Source: Microbacterium sp. MAH-37
GTDB taxonomy: Bacteria > Actinomycetota > Actinomycetes > Actinomycetales > Microbacteriaceae
DNA length: 64,000 bases
Assembly: GCF_009758255.1 (NCBI RefSeq)
Contig: NZ_WSEN01000004.1
Coordinates: forward strand, 310,001-374,000
Reading direction: 5' to 3'
A program made the position numbers and the translations under genes. The notes beneath the pieces are model-generated. The model did not search any database and had not been told where the DNA came from. It saw nothing but the letters and a program-made list of their open reading frames with translations. Numbering within the stretch: the stretch's first letter is position 1; every line of letters begins with the position of its first letter. Of the stretch, positions 35,943 through 45,064 are shown in pieces.

Positions 35943-38731
35943 GCGTCCGCCTCGGGCCCTTCGTCTCGTCGCTGCGCTCCGGATCCTGAGCGCCCTTCGT
36001 CTCGCTCGTTCCTCGCTCGCTCAGGACCCGCGGGAGAGGAAGGGCGCTCAGGATCCGTGGACACGGGCAGCGCGATCACCATGGTGAGCCCTCCTCCGGG
36101 GGTGTCCTCGGGGGTCAGGCTACCGCCCATGCCCTCCGTGAACCCGCGCGACAGAGCCAGGCCGAGCCCGAGCCCGATCGTGTTGTCGCTGTCGCCCTCG
36201 CGCTGGAACGGCGCGAACATCGTCTGCTGCCGCTCCGCCGAGACGCCCCGGCCACGGTCGACCACCCGGATCTCGGCGGTCGCGCCCAGGCGACTGGTCG
36301 TGACGAGCACGGGCGTGTCGGCGGGGGAGTGCCGGTGCGCGTTGGCGAGGACGTTCACCAGTACGCGCTGCAGCAGGACGGCATCGGCGCACAGTGGCGG
36401 CAGGTCGGCGTCGAGGCCGAGCTCCACCTCGCCGGGGCCGAACCCCAGCTCGTCGAGCGCGGTGAGTACCGCGCCCGCGGCGTCGACCGGCGCGAGCGAG
36501 ACCGCGAGCACGCCTGCCTCGACCCGGCTCACGTCCAGCAGATCGGTGACCAGCTTCGAGAGCGTGCCGAGGCTCTCGTCGGCCGTCTCGAGCAAGGCCG
36601 AGCGGTCGGCGGGAGACAGGATGCCGGGGACTCCGGCACGTCTCGCGGGTTCGGAGTGCTCCTTGTCTCCCGCGGGTCCTGAGCGAGCGAGGAACGAGCG
36701 AGACGAAGGGCGCTCGGGCCCCGCGGAGGCAACCGGGCGGGCAGGATCGGGGTGAACGTGAGGGCGGCCTTCGTCTCGCTCCGCTCGCTCAGGGTCCGGG
36801 TAAGTGGAGGCCGCGTCCGCGGCATCCGCCTGCCGCAGCCCGCCGACGGCGGCCATCGCGGCGGCGAGCGGACGGCGCAGGTCGTGGCTGATCGCAGAGA
36901 GCAGGGCGCTGCGCACCCGATCGGTCTCGGTGAGCACGTCGGCGCGGCGTGCCGTCGCCGCGAGGTCGGCGTGCTCGATCGCCGCCGACAGTTGGGCGAC
37001 GATCGCATCGAGCAGCCGCCGTGCCGGAGCATCCAGCGACGCTCCGTACAGCTCCAGCGTGGCGCGATCGCCGACCGGCACGACCTCGGGTGCGGCATCG
37101 GGCAACGGCTCGCCGTCGGTGGCGATGACCGCGCCGTCCCGATCGAGCAGCCGCACACCGCTGAAGCCGAACGCCTCGCGCGCACGACTGACCAGGGCCA
37201 GCGGCGCGCTGTCGCCGCGCAGCACGTTGCCGGCGACTCCGGCGAGCAGCTCGGCCTCGGCGGATGCCCGCTGCGCGGCGCGCGCCCGCCGCGCGGCCTG
37301 GTCGACGACGATGCTGACGAGCACCGCGATCACGACGTACAGCACCAGTGCGAGAGCGTGCAGCGGGTCGGCGATCGTGACGGTGAACAGAGGCTCGACG
37401 AACAGGAAGTCCAGCGTCAGACCCGACAGGATGGCCGCGAACAGGGCCGGGCGCAGCCCACCGACCAGCGCCACGACGACCACGAGCAGCTGATACGCGA
37501 GCACGTCTGACGTGATCGACGCCGGCGAGCGCAAGCTGAACAGCATCCACGACAGCAGCGGCCCGCCGACCAGGGCGATCGCCAGGCCGAACAGCTGCCG
37601 GCGCCAGCCCAGGGCCCCGCCGGTGATGCGCGGCAGGGAGGAGCGGCCGCCCGCGGCGGCGTGACTGACGATGTGCACATCGATGTCGCCCGAGCGGCGG
37701 ATCACCTCGGCGCCGATGCCCGGCCCGGTCAGTGCTGCAGCGAGACGACCGCGCCGGCTCACGCCGATCACCAGCTGCGTGGCATCCGCAGACTGAGCGA
37801 ACTCGACCAGGGCACCGGGCACGTCGTCGCCGACGATCTGGTGGTAGCTGCCGCCGAGTGAGGAGACCAGCCGCTGCTGTGCGGTGAGGGCCCCCGGGGC
37901 CTCGCTGCGCAGCCCGTCCTGCGCCAGCACGTGCACGGCGAGCAGCTCGCCGCCCGCGGTCCGTGCGGCGATCCGCGCGCCGCGGCGCAGCAGCGTCTCG
38001 CCCTCGGGGCCACCGGTGAGGGCGACGACCACGCGCTCCCTGGTCTGCCAGGCGCTGTCGATGCCGTGCTCGACGCGGTAGGTGCGCAGTGCCGAGTCGA
38101 CCTCGTCGGCCAGCCAGAGCAGTGCCAGCTCGCGCAGCGCGGTGAGATTGCCGAGGCGGAAGTAGTTCGACAGTGCGGCATCCACCCGCTCCGCCGGGTA
38201 GACGTACCCGGCGGACAGCCGGTCGCGCAGCGACTGCGGCGCCAGGTCGACCACCTCGACGTCGTCGGCGGCGCGCACCACCGCGTCCGGCACGGTCTCC
38301 TGCTGGGCGACGCCGGTGATCTTCTCCACCACCCCGTTCAGCGACTCGATGTGCTGCACGTTCACCGTGGTTATCACGTCGATGCCGGCATCCAGCATCG
38401 ACTCGACGTCCTGCCAGCGCTTCTCGTGCGCCGACCCGGGGGCGTTCGTGTGCGCGAGCTCGTCGACGAGGGCGACCTGCGGGGCGCGGGCGACCACGGC
38501 GTCGAGATCCAGCTCGTGCAGCTCGACCTCGCGGTGCTGCAGCGAATGCAGCGGCACCTGCTCGAGCCCGATCATCTGCGCCGCGGTGGCGGCGCGGCCG
38601 TGCGTCTCGACGATCGCGATCACGACGTCCTGTCCGGTGGCGGCCAGCCGGTGCCCTTCGGCGAGCATCTCGAACGTCTTGCCGACGCCGGGTGCGGCGC
38701 CGAGCAGCACCCGCAGGCGCCCTCGAGTCAT
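35939..38731 (-). CDS. kdpD: KdpD sensor kinase with two repeat-derived insertions
   Basis: 930 residues. N-terminal KdpD domain with Walker A GAAPGVGKT (about 11-19) and a Usp-like domain, four membrane helices around 380-480, a GAF-like region, the DHp domain with His616 in SHDLRRP, and a catalytic ATPase domain (N box NVLANAHRH, G box GLGLGLALSRG). Two segments look foreign: residues about 641-703, between the two DHp helices, and the C-terminal tail from about 891. Both are Pro/Glu/Arg/Ser-rich and encoded by family B palindromes. The kinase core is otherwise intact. Ends in a 4-base overlap with kdpE. Confidence 0.95.
35945..36060. repeat. Family B palindrome, locus 4 (kdpD C-terminal tail)
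   Basis: Perfect 18-bp arms GGATCCTGAGCGCCCTTC (35981-35998) and its complement (36039-36056), 40-base loop carrying the family B core. Encodes roughly the last 40 residues of KdpD. Bases 35988-36037 are a perfect 50-bp inverted copy of 36666-36715. Confidence 0.85.
36666..36797. repeat. Family B palindrome, locus 5 (inside the kdpD DHp hairpin)
   Basis: Left unit 36674-36715 and right unit 36768-36797 are inverted copies of the family B core (TGAGCGAGCG...GAGCGAGACGAAGG). The 50 bases 36666-36715 match locus 4 exactly in inverted orientation. No stop codon is introduced in the kdpD frame. Confidence 0.85.
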
Positions 38732-39339
38732 CGAGAATCCCCGGATGCCGCGTCGAGGGCGATGTTCAGCTCCAGCACGTTCACCCGCTCCTCCCCGAGG
38801 AAGCCGAGATCCGGCTCCTGGATGTGCGATTCCACGATCGCCCGCACGTCATCCTCGCGCATGTCGCGTTCGGCGGCCACCCGCGGCACCTGCAGCAGGG
38901 CGTAGACGGGGCTGATGTGCGAGTCCAGTCCGGAGCTCGACGCGGTGAGGGCATCCGCCGGGATCTGCGACGGAGCGACGTGCTCGAAGGCGGCGATCTG
39001 CGCCCGGCGCTCCTCGATCTGCTTCACCAGGTCGGGGTTGGACGGGCCGAGGTTGCTGCCACCGGACGCGGTGGGGTCGTAGCCGCCGGCGGCGGGACGG
39101 GGCTGGAAGTACTGCGGCAGGGGATCGCCGTCCTCGTCGGCGAAGGACTGGCCGAGCAGCGCGCTGCCGACGTCCTTCCCCCCAGAGGAGACGACCGAGC
39201 CGTTCGCCTGCCACGGGAACGCGATCTGCCCGATGCCCGTGACGACGAGCGGATACACGATCCCGAGCAGCACGGTCATCACGAGCACGGCGCGGAGCGC
39301 GACGCCGCCGGTGCGGGCGGTGGTGCGAAGGTTCGACAT
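38728..39339 (-). CDS. kdpC: KdpC, K+-transporting ATPase subunit C
   Basis: 203 residues with one N-terminal membrane helix (about 15-37: ALRAVLVMTVLLGIVYPLVVTG) and an external domain containing GSALLGQSF, the FQPRPAAGGYDPTASGGSNLGPSNPDL signature and SSSGLDSHISP near the C-terminus, all standard for KdpC. Stabilises the KdpFAB complex. ATG 39339 has AAGGACAA upstream; the frame extends further only through a family A repeat. It is separated from kdpB by about 106 bases holding that repeat, while its stop overlaps kdpD. Confidence 0.95.
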   Translation of the reverse strand: MSNLRTTARTGGVALRAVLVMTVLLGIVYPLVVTGIGQIAFPWQANGSVVSSGGKDVGSALLGQSFADEDGDPLPQYFQPRPAAGGYDPTASGGSNLGPSNPDLVKQIEERRAQIAAFEHVAPSQIPADALTASSSGLDSHISPVYALLQVPRVAAERDMREDDVRAIVESHIQEPDLGFLGEERVNVLELNIALDAASGDSR

Positions 39340-39356
39340 GAGTTGTCCTTTCTTCA

Positions 39357-39418
39357 GCTCCGGTCTCAATGGATGCGGGTGTTTCGGCCGCAGCACCCGC
39401 AACGAGTGAGACCGGAGC
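39357..39418. repeat. Family A palindromic repeat, copy 5 (between kdpB and kdpC)
   Basis: 62-bp copy inside the kdp operon. Arms GCTCCGGTCTCA / TGAGACCGGAGC and GCGGGTG / CACCCGC. It could attenuate or stabilise the transcript between the pump genes kdpFAB and kdpCDE. Confidence 0.9.
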
Positions 39419-39445
39419 AAGGGGAGGGGGCGACCAGGGATCGCG

Positions 39446-41563
39446 TCAGAAGCCGGGGATGAGGCTGACGACGAGGTCGATGAGCTTGATGCCGATGAAC
39501 GGCGCGATCACGCCGCCGATGCCGTAGATCAGCAGGTTGCGCTGCAGCATCCGATCAGCGCTCGCTGGGCGGTACTTCACGCCGCGAAGGGCGAGCGGGA
39601 TGAGGAACACGATCACGATCGCGTTGAACACGATCGCGCTCAGCACGGCGGATGCCGGGGAGTGCAGCTGCATGACGTTCAGCACGGCCAGCCCGGGGAA
39701 CGCCGTCATGAACATGGCCGGGATGATCGCGAAGTACTTCGCGATGTCGTTCGCCAGTGAGAACGTGGTGAGCGCCCCGCGGGTGATCAGCAATTGCTTG
39801 CCGATGCGCACGATGTCGATGAGCTTGGTCGGGTCGGAATCGAGGTCGACCATGTTGCCGGCCTCCTTCGCGGCCGACGTGCCCGTGTTCATCGCGACGC
39901 CGACGTCGGCCTGCGCGAGCGCCGGAGCGTCGTTGGTGCCGTCCCCGGTCATCGCGACCATGCGGCCGCCCTCCTGCTCGCGGCGGATGAGGGCGAGCTT
40001 GTCCTCGGGGGTCGCCTCGGCGAGGAAATCGTCGACGCCGGCCTCCTTCGCGATCGCGGCCGCGGTGAGCGGGTTGTCGCCGGTGATCATCACGGTGCGG
40101 ATGCCCATCGCGCGCAGCTCGTCGAACCGCTCGCGCAGGCCGTCCTTGACGATGTCCTTGAGGTGCACGACCCCGAGGATGCGCGCCGTGCCACCCTCCG
40201 CGACGGCGACGACGAGGGGTGTTCCGCCGGAGGCGGCGATCTCGTCCGCGTGGCGGGTCGCCTCGGCGGCCGCGTCCCCGGTGTCCTCCCCCAGACTCTC
40301 CAGCCAGGTGCGGATGGCGGATCCGGCTCCCTTGCGGATCATCGTCCCGTCGGGCAGATCGATGCCGCTCATCCGGGTCTGTGCGGTGAACGGCACTGCC
40401 ACGGCGCCGTCGGGCGATGAGATCCGGATGCTCCGCGCCGCGGCGAGGTCGACGATCGAGGCGCCCTCCGGCGTGGGGTCGGCGAGCGAGGACAGAGCTG
40501 CAGCGCGCAGCAGGTCTGCGGCATCCGTTCCCGAGACGGGGCGCACGTCGTCGGCGCGGCGGTTGCCATAGGTGATGGTGCCGGTCTTGTCGAGCAGCAG
40601 CGTCGAGACGTCGCCGGCGGCCTCGACCGCGCGACCCGACATCGCCAGCACGTTGCGCTGCACCAGCCGGTCCATCCCGGCGATGCCGATCGCGCTGAGC
40701 AGCGCGCCGATCGTCGTCGGGATCAGGCACACCAGCAGGGCGATCAGCACCGGGATGCCGACCGGCGAGGCCACGTACGACGCGAGCGGGTTCAGCGCCA
40801 TGACCACGAACAGGAACACGATCGACAGGCTCGCGAGCAGGATGTTCAGCGCGATCTCGTTGGGCGTGCGCTGACGGTTCGCGCCCTCGACGAGGGCGAT
40901 CATCCGGTCGACGAACGTCTCGCCCGGCTTCGAGGTGATGCGCACGACGACGCGGTCGGAGAGCACACGCGTGCCGCCGGTGACGGCGCTGCGATCGCCC
41001 CCCGATTCGCGGATGACGGGGGCGCTCTCGCCGGTGATCGCCGACTCATCGACGGTCGCGATGCCGGCCACGATATCGCCGTCTCCAGGGATCAGCTCGC
41101 CGGCCGTGACGATCACGATGTCGCCGATGCGGAGGTCGGACGAGGAGATCTCCTCGGTCTCCGCGCCGGCCGGATCGCCCGACAGCACCCTCCGTGCGGT
41201 CGTGGTCGTCCTGGTCTTGCGCAGGCTCGCGGCCTGCGCCTTGCCGCGGCCCTCGGCGACGGCCTCGGCGAGGTTCGCGAAGAGCACCGTCAGCCACAGC
41301 CAGCCCGCGATCGCCCAGGTGAACCCTGTGGGGACTCCGGGATCGGATGCCCCGAGCAGCGGCTCGGCGATCGCGAGCACGGTCGTGAACGCGGCTCCGG
41401 CCCAGACCAGCAGGATCACTGGATTGCGCAGCAGGAGGGCGGGGTTCAGCCGGCGCAGCGCGCCGGGGAACGCGGCGGCCAGCTGCGCGCCGCCGAAGGC
41501 GCCGGGCGCCGGCGACGTTTCGGATTCCGGGGCATCCGTCGGTCGGGTGTCGGTGAGGGTCAT
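39446..41563 (-). CDS. kdpB: KdpB, K+-transporting P-type ATPase subunit B
   Basis: 705 residues. P-type ATPase motifs: TGES loop ([12 protein letters not shown]), phosphorylated Asp in [14 protein letters not shown] near 325, [42 protein letters not shown] near 510-550. Hydrolyses ATP to drive K+ through KdpA. ATG 41563 follows the kdpA stop by two bases, so translation is coupled. An upstream in-frame extension lies within kdpA and is rejected. Confidence 0.97.
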   Translation of the reverse strand: MTLTDTRPTDAPESETSPAPGAFGGAQLAAAFPGALRRLNPALLLRNPVILLVWAGAAFTTVLAIAEPLLGASDPGVPTGFTWAIAGWLWLTVLFANLAEAVAEGRGKAQAASLRKTRTTTTARRVLSGDPAGAETEEISSSDLRIGDIVIVTAGELIPGDGDIVAGIATVDESAITGESAPVIRESGGDRSAVTGGTRVLSDRVVVRITSKPGETFVDRMIALVEGANRQRTPNEIALNILLASLSIVFLFVVMALNPLASYVASPVGIPVLIALLVCLIPTTIGALLSAIGIAGMDRLVQRNVLAMSGRAVEAAGDVSTLLLDKTGTITYGNRRADDVRPVSGTDAADLLRAAALSSLADPTPEGASIVDLAAARSIRISSPDGAVAVPFTAQTRMSGIDLPDGTMIRKGAGSAIRTWLESLGEDTGDAAAEATRHADEIAASGGTPLVVAVAEGGTARILGVVHLKDIVKDGLRERFDELRAMGIRTVMITGDNPLTAAAIAKEAGVDDFLAEATPEDKLALIRREQEGGRMVAMTGDGTNDAPALAQADVGVAMNTGTSAAKEAGNMVDLDSDPTKLIDIVRIGKQLLITRGALTTFSLANDIAKYFAIIPAMFMTAFPGLAVLNVMQLHSPASAVLSAIVFNAIVIVFLIPLALRGVKYRPASADRMLQRNLLIYGIGGVIAPFIGIKLIDLVVSLIPGF

Positions 41564-41565
41564 TG

Positions 41566-43248
41566 TCAGACCAGTCCTTCTGCAAGCGGCCCGAGCGTGA
41601 GCACGGGGAAGTAGGTGAGAGCGGTGATGACGACGGCGACGGTCGTCAGCAGGCCGACGAACAGCGGCCGGTGCGTGGGCAGAGTGCCCGTCGTCTCGGG
41701 CACCGGGTGCTGCGCGGCCAGGGAGCCGGCCAGCGCCAGCACGATGACGATCGGCACGAACCGGCCGAGCAGCATCGCGATGCCGAGGGCGGTGTTGAAC
41801 CACGGCGTGTTCGCGGTCAGCCCGGCGAACGCCGACCCGTTGTTGTTCGCTGCGGAGGTGAACGCGTAGAGCACCTCGCTGAGGCCGTGCGTGCCCGGGT
41901 TGAGGATGCTGGTGCCCTCGACGTCGGCGCGGATGGCGGGGATGGCGAAGCTGAGAGCGGTGCCGCCGAGCACGAGCGCCGGCACGACGAGGATGTACAG
42001 GCTGGCGAGGGTCATCTCGCGCGGGCCGATCCTCTTGCCGAGGTATTCAGGGGTGCGGCCGACGAGCAGGCCGCCGACGAACACCGCGATCACGGCGAGC
42101 ACGAGCATGCCGTACAGCCCGGATCCGACGCCGCCGGGGGCGACCTCGCCGAGCATCATGTTCAGCATCGGCATCATGCCGCCGAGGGCGGTGTACGAGT
42201 CGTGCATCGAGTTCACGGCGCCGGTCGAGGTCAGCGTCGAGGCGCTGCCGAACAGGGTGGAGCCGAGGATGCCGAAGCGCTGCTCCTTGCCCTCCATCGC
42301 CGCTCCTGCCAGCTGCGGAGCCGGGCCGTGGCCGTTCGCCTCCAGCACCGAGAGGATGGTCAGCGAGGTCAGGAACAGCACGCCCATGACGGCGACGATC
42401 GCGTAGCCCTGGCGGTCGTCGCCGACCATCCTTCCGAAGGCGCGCGGCAGCGCGAACGGGATCGCGAGGATCAGCAGGATCTCGAACAGGTTGGTCCACG
42501 GGGTGGGGTTCTCGAACGGATGGGCGGAGTTGGCGTTGTAGAAGCCACCGCCGTTCGTGCCGAGCTCCTTGATGACCTCCTGCGAGGCGACCGGCCCGCC
42601 GGGGATCTGCTGTGCGGCGCCGGACAGCGTGTGCACCTCGGTGAAGCCGGACAGGTTCTGCACGACGCCGCCGGCGATCAGGATGATCGCGCCGATCACG
42701 GCGATCGGCAGCAGCAGCCGGATCGCGCCCCGCGTCAGGTCCACCCAGAAGTTGCCGATCGTGGCCGACCCGCGCCGGGCGAAGCCGCGCACCAGGGCGA
42801 TCGCCACGGCGATGCCGACGGCGGCCGAGGTGAAGTTCTGCACGGCGAGGCCGGCCATCTGCACGAGATGCCCGACGGTCTGCTCCGGGGTGTAGGACTG
42901 CCAGTTGGTGTTCGCCAGGAAGGATGCCGCGGTGTTGAACGCGAGTCCTTCCGGCACCGGAGGCAGGCCGAGCGAGAGCGGCAGGAACTGCTGCATCCGC
43001 TGCAGCAGGTAGAGCAGCAGCATGCCGGCGACCGAGAACAGCAGCAGGCCTCGTGCGTAGGAGCGCCAGGTCTGCTCGGATGCCGGGTCCACGCCGATCA
43101 GCCGGTACAGCCCGCGCTCCACGCGCAGATGCCGGGCGGCGGAGTAGACGTGCGCGATGTAGTCGCCCAGCGGGCGATACAGCAGCACGAGCACGGCCAC
43201 GAGGGTGGCAGCCTGCAGCACGCCGAGCCAGACGTCCGCGGCGCCCAT
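41566..43248 (-). CDS. kdpA: KdpA, K+-channel subunit
   Basis: 560 residues, about ten membrane helices and four channel-like repeats; selectivity-filter segments such as [24 protein letters not shown] near 215-240 and [13 protein letters not shown] near 465 are visible. Binds and conducts K+ at high affinity. Its start overlaps the kdpF stop (TGATG). Confidence 0.97.
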   Translation of the reverse strand: MGAADVWLGVLQAATLVAVLVLLYRPLGDYIAHVYSAARHLRVERGLYRLIGVDPASEQTWRSYARGLLLFSVAGMLLLYLLQRMQQFLPLSLGLPPVPEGLAFNTAASFLANTNWQSYTPEQTVGHLVQMAGLAVQNFTSAAVGIAVAIALVRGFARRGSATIGNFWVDLTRGAIRLLLPIAVIGAIILIAGGVVQNLSGFTEVHTLSGAAQQIPGGPVASQEVIKELGTNGGGFYNANSAHPFENPTPWTNLFEILLILAIPFALPRAFGRMVGDDRQGYAIVAVMGVLFLTSLTILSVLEANGHGPAPQLAGAAMEGKEQRFGILGSTLFGSASTLTSTGAVNSMHDSYTALGGMMPMLNMMLGEVAPGGVGSGLYGMLVLAVIAVFVGGLLVGRTPEYLGKRIGPREMTLASLYILVVPALVLGGTALSFAIPAIRADVEGTSILNPGTHGLSEVLYAFTSAANNNGSAFAGLTANTPWFNTALGIAMLLGRFVPIVIVLALAGSLAAQHPVPETTGTLPTHRPLFVGLLTTVAVVITALTYFPVLTLGPLAEGLV

Positions 43249-43337
43249 CAGAACTTCTCCGGGGCGATGAGGGCGACCAGCAGGTAGCCGGCGGCGAGCA
43301 GGCCGAGGGCGACCGCGGCGAGGTCGAAGACGATCAT
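43248..43337 (-). CDS. kdpF: KdpF, small stabilising subunit
   Basis: 29 residues: a single hydrophobic helix ([20 protein letters not shown]) ending in APEKF, the typical KdpF size and pattern. The stop shares its A with the kdpA ATG, and the start overlaps the stop of the preceding 50-residue gene (ATGA). Stabilises KdpABC in the membrane. Confidence 0.9.
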   Translation of the reverse strand: MIVFDLAAVALGLLAAGYLLVALIAPEKF

Positions 43338-43486
43338 GCCCTGTCCTCCCGGTTCAGCGCCTCGCGCGGAGCGGAGGCGCGCGGGTGGGGGGACAGACGT
43401 TCGAGCCCGGTCGCGATGAGCGACACCAGGACGAAGATCAGCGCGGTCAGCGCGAGATAGATGAGATCGAGCACGTCACCGATCAC
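43334..43486 (-). CDS. Small membrane protein leading the kdp operon
   Basis: 50 residues from GTG 43486: [19 protein letters not shown], one hydrophobic helix, then [13 protein letters not shown] and a charged tail ending NREDRA. The stop overlaps the kdpF start by 4 bases, which strongly suggests it is translated and coupled to kdpF. Short proteins of this kind occur ahead of kdpF in other actinobacteria as far as I recall, without a known role. Possibly an extra Kdp subunit or leader peptide. The weak ribosome binding site makes the exact start uncertain. Confidence 0.7.
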   Translation of the reverse strand: MIGDVLDLIYLALTALIFVLVSLIATGLERLSPHPRASAPREALNREDRA

Positions 43487-43528
43487 ACCGCTCTCACGGG
43501 TGCCGCATCCGGATCCTCACGGAATCCC

Positions 43529-43564
43529 TACGGGGGTCCTCACGACCCATACGGGGTACTCACG
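43529..43564. promoter_or_regulatory. Tandem direct repeats in the kdp promoter region (candidate KdpE site)
   Basis: TACGGGGGTCCTCACG (43529-43544) and TACGGGGTACTCACG (43550-43564), 21 bases apart, about 45-75 bases upstream of the first kdp gene. A third CTCACG lies at 43516. Tandem half-sites on one face of the helix suit an OmpR-family dimer. Confidence 0.45.
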
Positions 43565-43601
43565 CCGGCCACGAGTGAGATCCCCGCGAGACCCTCCAGA
43601 A

Positions 43602-43640
43602 CGCAGCGAGACCCACGTGCAGCACGCGGGTCTCGCTGCG
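43602..43640 (-). terminator. Hairpin after the DUF7144-type gene
   Basis: 13-bp perfect arms CGCAGCGAGACCC / GGGTCTCGCTGCG with a 13-base loop, 56 bases after the stop of the gene at 43696 (minus strand). Separates it from the kdp operon. Confidence 0.65.
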
Positions 43641-43695
43641 GACTCGGGACCTCACCACGGTCTCGGCCGCGGCGCCCGGTCGGGTGAATCGCGGG

Positions 43696-44103
43696 TCAGG
43701 AGGCGCGCCGTGACCCGAACTCGTCACCGTGCGCGGTCAGCGCGTAGATGACGACGACGTCGAGGGCGATCACCACGATCGCGCCCCACGGATGGGCGTT
43801 GATGACCAGGAGCTGGCCGACGATGTTGAGGGAGGCGAGGATGATGGCGACAACGCGGGCCCACATCGCGCCGGAGAACAGCGCGATCGCCGTGACCAGG
43901 AAGAGCGCGCCGACGATGATGTTCCACCACCCCCAGCTGGCGGCGTTGACGATGAACAGCGTTCCGTCCGAAACGCCCCAGTACGCCTCCGGACCCAGCA
44001 GCAGGGCGACGCCCTGAATCAGGCCGAAGACTCCGCCCACCAGGATGATGACTGCGCCGAAGGCTGCCCACCCTGTCCACGCGCTGGACTTCTGATTGCT
44101 CAT
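43696..44103 (-). CDS. DUF7144-type four-helix membrane protein
   Basis: 135 residues with four membrane helices. WTGWAAFGAVIILVGGVFGLIQGVALL opens the protein, followed by a loop with YWGVSDGTLFIVNAASWGWWNIIVGALF and a last helix with HPWGAIVVIALDVVVIYAL. This Trp-rich layout is typical of a conserved actinobacterial family of unknown function (DUF7144). ATG 44103 has GAGGAG just upstream; the longer frame upstream lacks one. Single gene with its own terminator. Confidence 0.75.
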   Translation of the reverse strand: MSNQKSSAWTGWAAFGAVIILVGGVFGLIQGVALLLGPEAYWGVSDGTLFIVNAASWGWWNIIVGALFLVTAIALFSGAMWARVVAIILASLNIVGQLLVINAHPWGAIVVIALDVVVIYALTAHGDEFGSRRAS

Positions 44104-44236
44104 GACTCCTCCTCGGTGCCGGGCTGACGCGAACCCGATAGCTCGGCCAAGCATATTCGTCGGCCACCGCTTCACGCGGCTGCGCAACAGCGCGATCGCC
44201 GACGGCACGACGACGCGATTGGCGTCGAGTGTGGGA

Positions 44237-45064
44237 CTACCCCTTCACCGTTCGACCAGCCGCGAGATGACGGGCGGCGCGATCGCGGCGGATGCAGCTG
44301 ATGAGCAGCACGACGGTGAGTGCCCAGAGCAGGCCCTGGGTCGCGATCGCCAGCGGCGACGGCGTCGCATCCGCGATCGGATGCATGGTCAGGTCTGCAC
44401 CGCTGATGTGCAGGGAGAAGTCGTCGAGCGCGTGCAGGACGATCGGAACCCAGAGACGCCCCGTTGCGAGGAAGGCGCCGTAGTACACGGCGCCGGCCGC
44501 GGAGGTCACGGCGACCTGGAACAGCACGCCACCGACCGGCATCCCCTGCAGAGCCGAGGAGAGCGTGTGCGCGATGCCGAACGCGGCCGCGGTGATCACG
44601 AGAGCGAGTGTCTCCCCGTGATGCTCTCGGATGCTCGCGCGGAGGATGCCTCGGAAGTACAGCTCCTCCCCGAAACCCACCAACAGGCACACCAGCGCCA
44701 CGAGAACGACGCCGCCGACGGTCCAGCGGCCCCAGTCGCTCGTCCCCAGGGTCACACCCGACTGGATGAGCAGCAGCACCGGGAAGACGAGCAGCCACCA
44801 GCGTCGCGGCCTCGTCTCCCACGGGGCGGCGGTCTGCCAGACTCGGGCGTTCCACCCCGCCCACCAGACGAACACGATGCCGGCGATGGCGAGCGGGATG
44901 AGCACAGGGAGGTGTGCCAGCAGGAACCGGCCCATCGGGTCTTCGACGGCGATCGCCGCGAGCAGCAGGTTGGCGATGCCAGCGCCCACGGCGACGTAGA
45001 CGGCGACGGCGACCAGGCCGATCCAGATGCGCGGAGTCACGCGCGGAGTGGAGATGCCAGTCAT
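44237..45064 (-). CDS. CPBP-family intramembrane glutamic protease (second of a tandem pair)
   Basis: 275 residues, about eight membrane helices. CPBP motifs: GFGEELYFRG (catalytic Glu pair and Arg, about 130-139), AAFGIAHTL and VLHALDDF, whose histidines complete the Rce1-like active site. Such proteases process prenylated proteins in eukaryotes; in bacteria they are linked to bacteriocin immunity, signal peptide processing or envelope functions. Start overlaps the stop of the upstream CPBP gene (ATGA). No substrate peptide gene was found nearby. Confidence 0.85.
   Translation of the reverse strand: MTGISTPRVTPRIWIGLVAVAVYVAVGAGIANLLLAAIAVEDPMGRFLLAHLPVLIPLAIAGIVFVWWAGWNARVWQTAAPWETRPRRWWLLVFPVLLLIQSGVTLGTSDWGRWTVGGVVLVALVCLLVGFGEELYFRGILRASIREHHGETLALVITAAAFGIAHTLSSALQGMPVGGVLFQVAVTSAAGAVYYGAFLATGRLWVPIVLHALDDFSLHISGADLTMHPIADATPSPLAIATQGLLWALTVVLLISCIRRDRAARHLAAGRTVKG

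Noticed and set aside
39340..39420. N-terminal extension of KdpC through the family A repeat
   Set aside because: The frame is open but kdpC homologues start at the membrane helix, and ATG 39339 has its own ribosome site.
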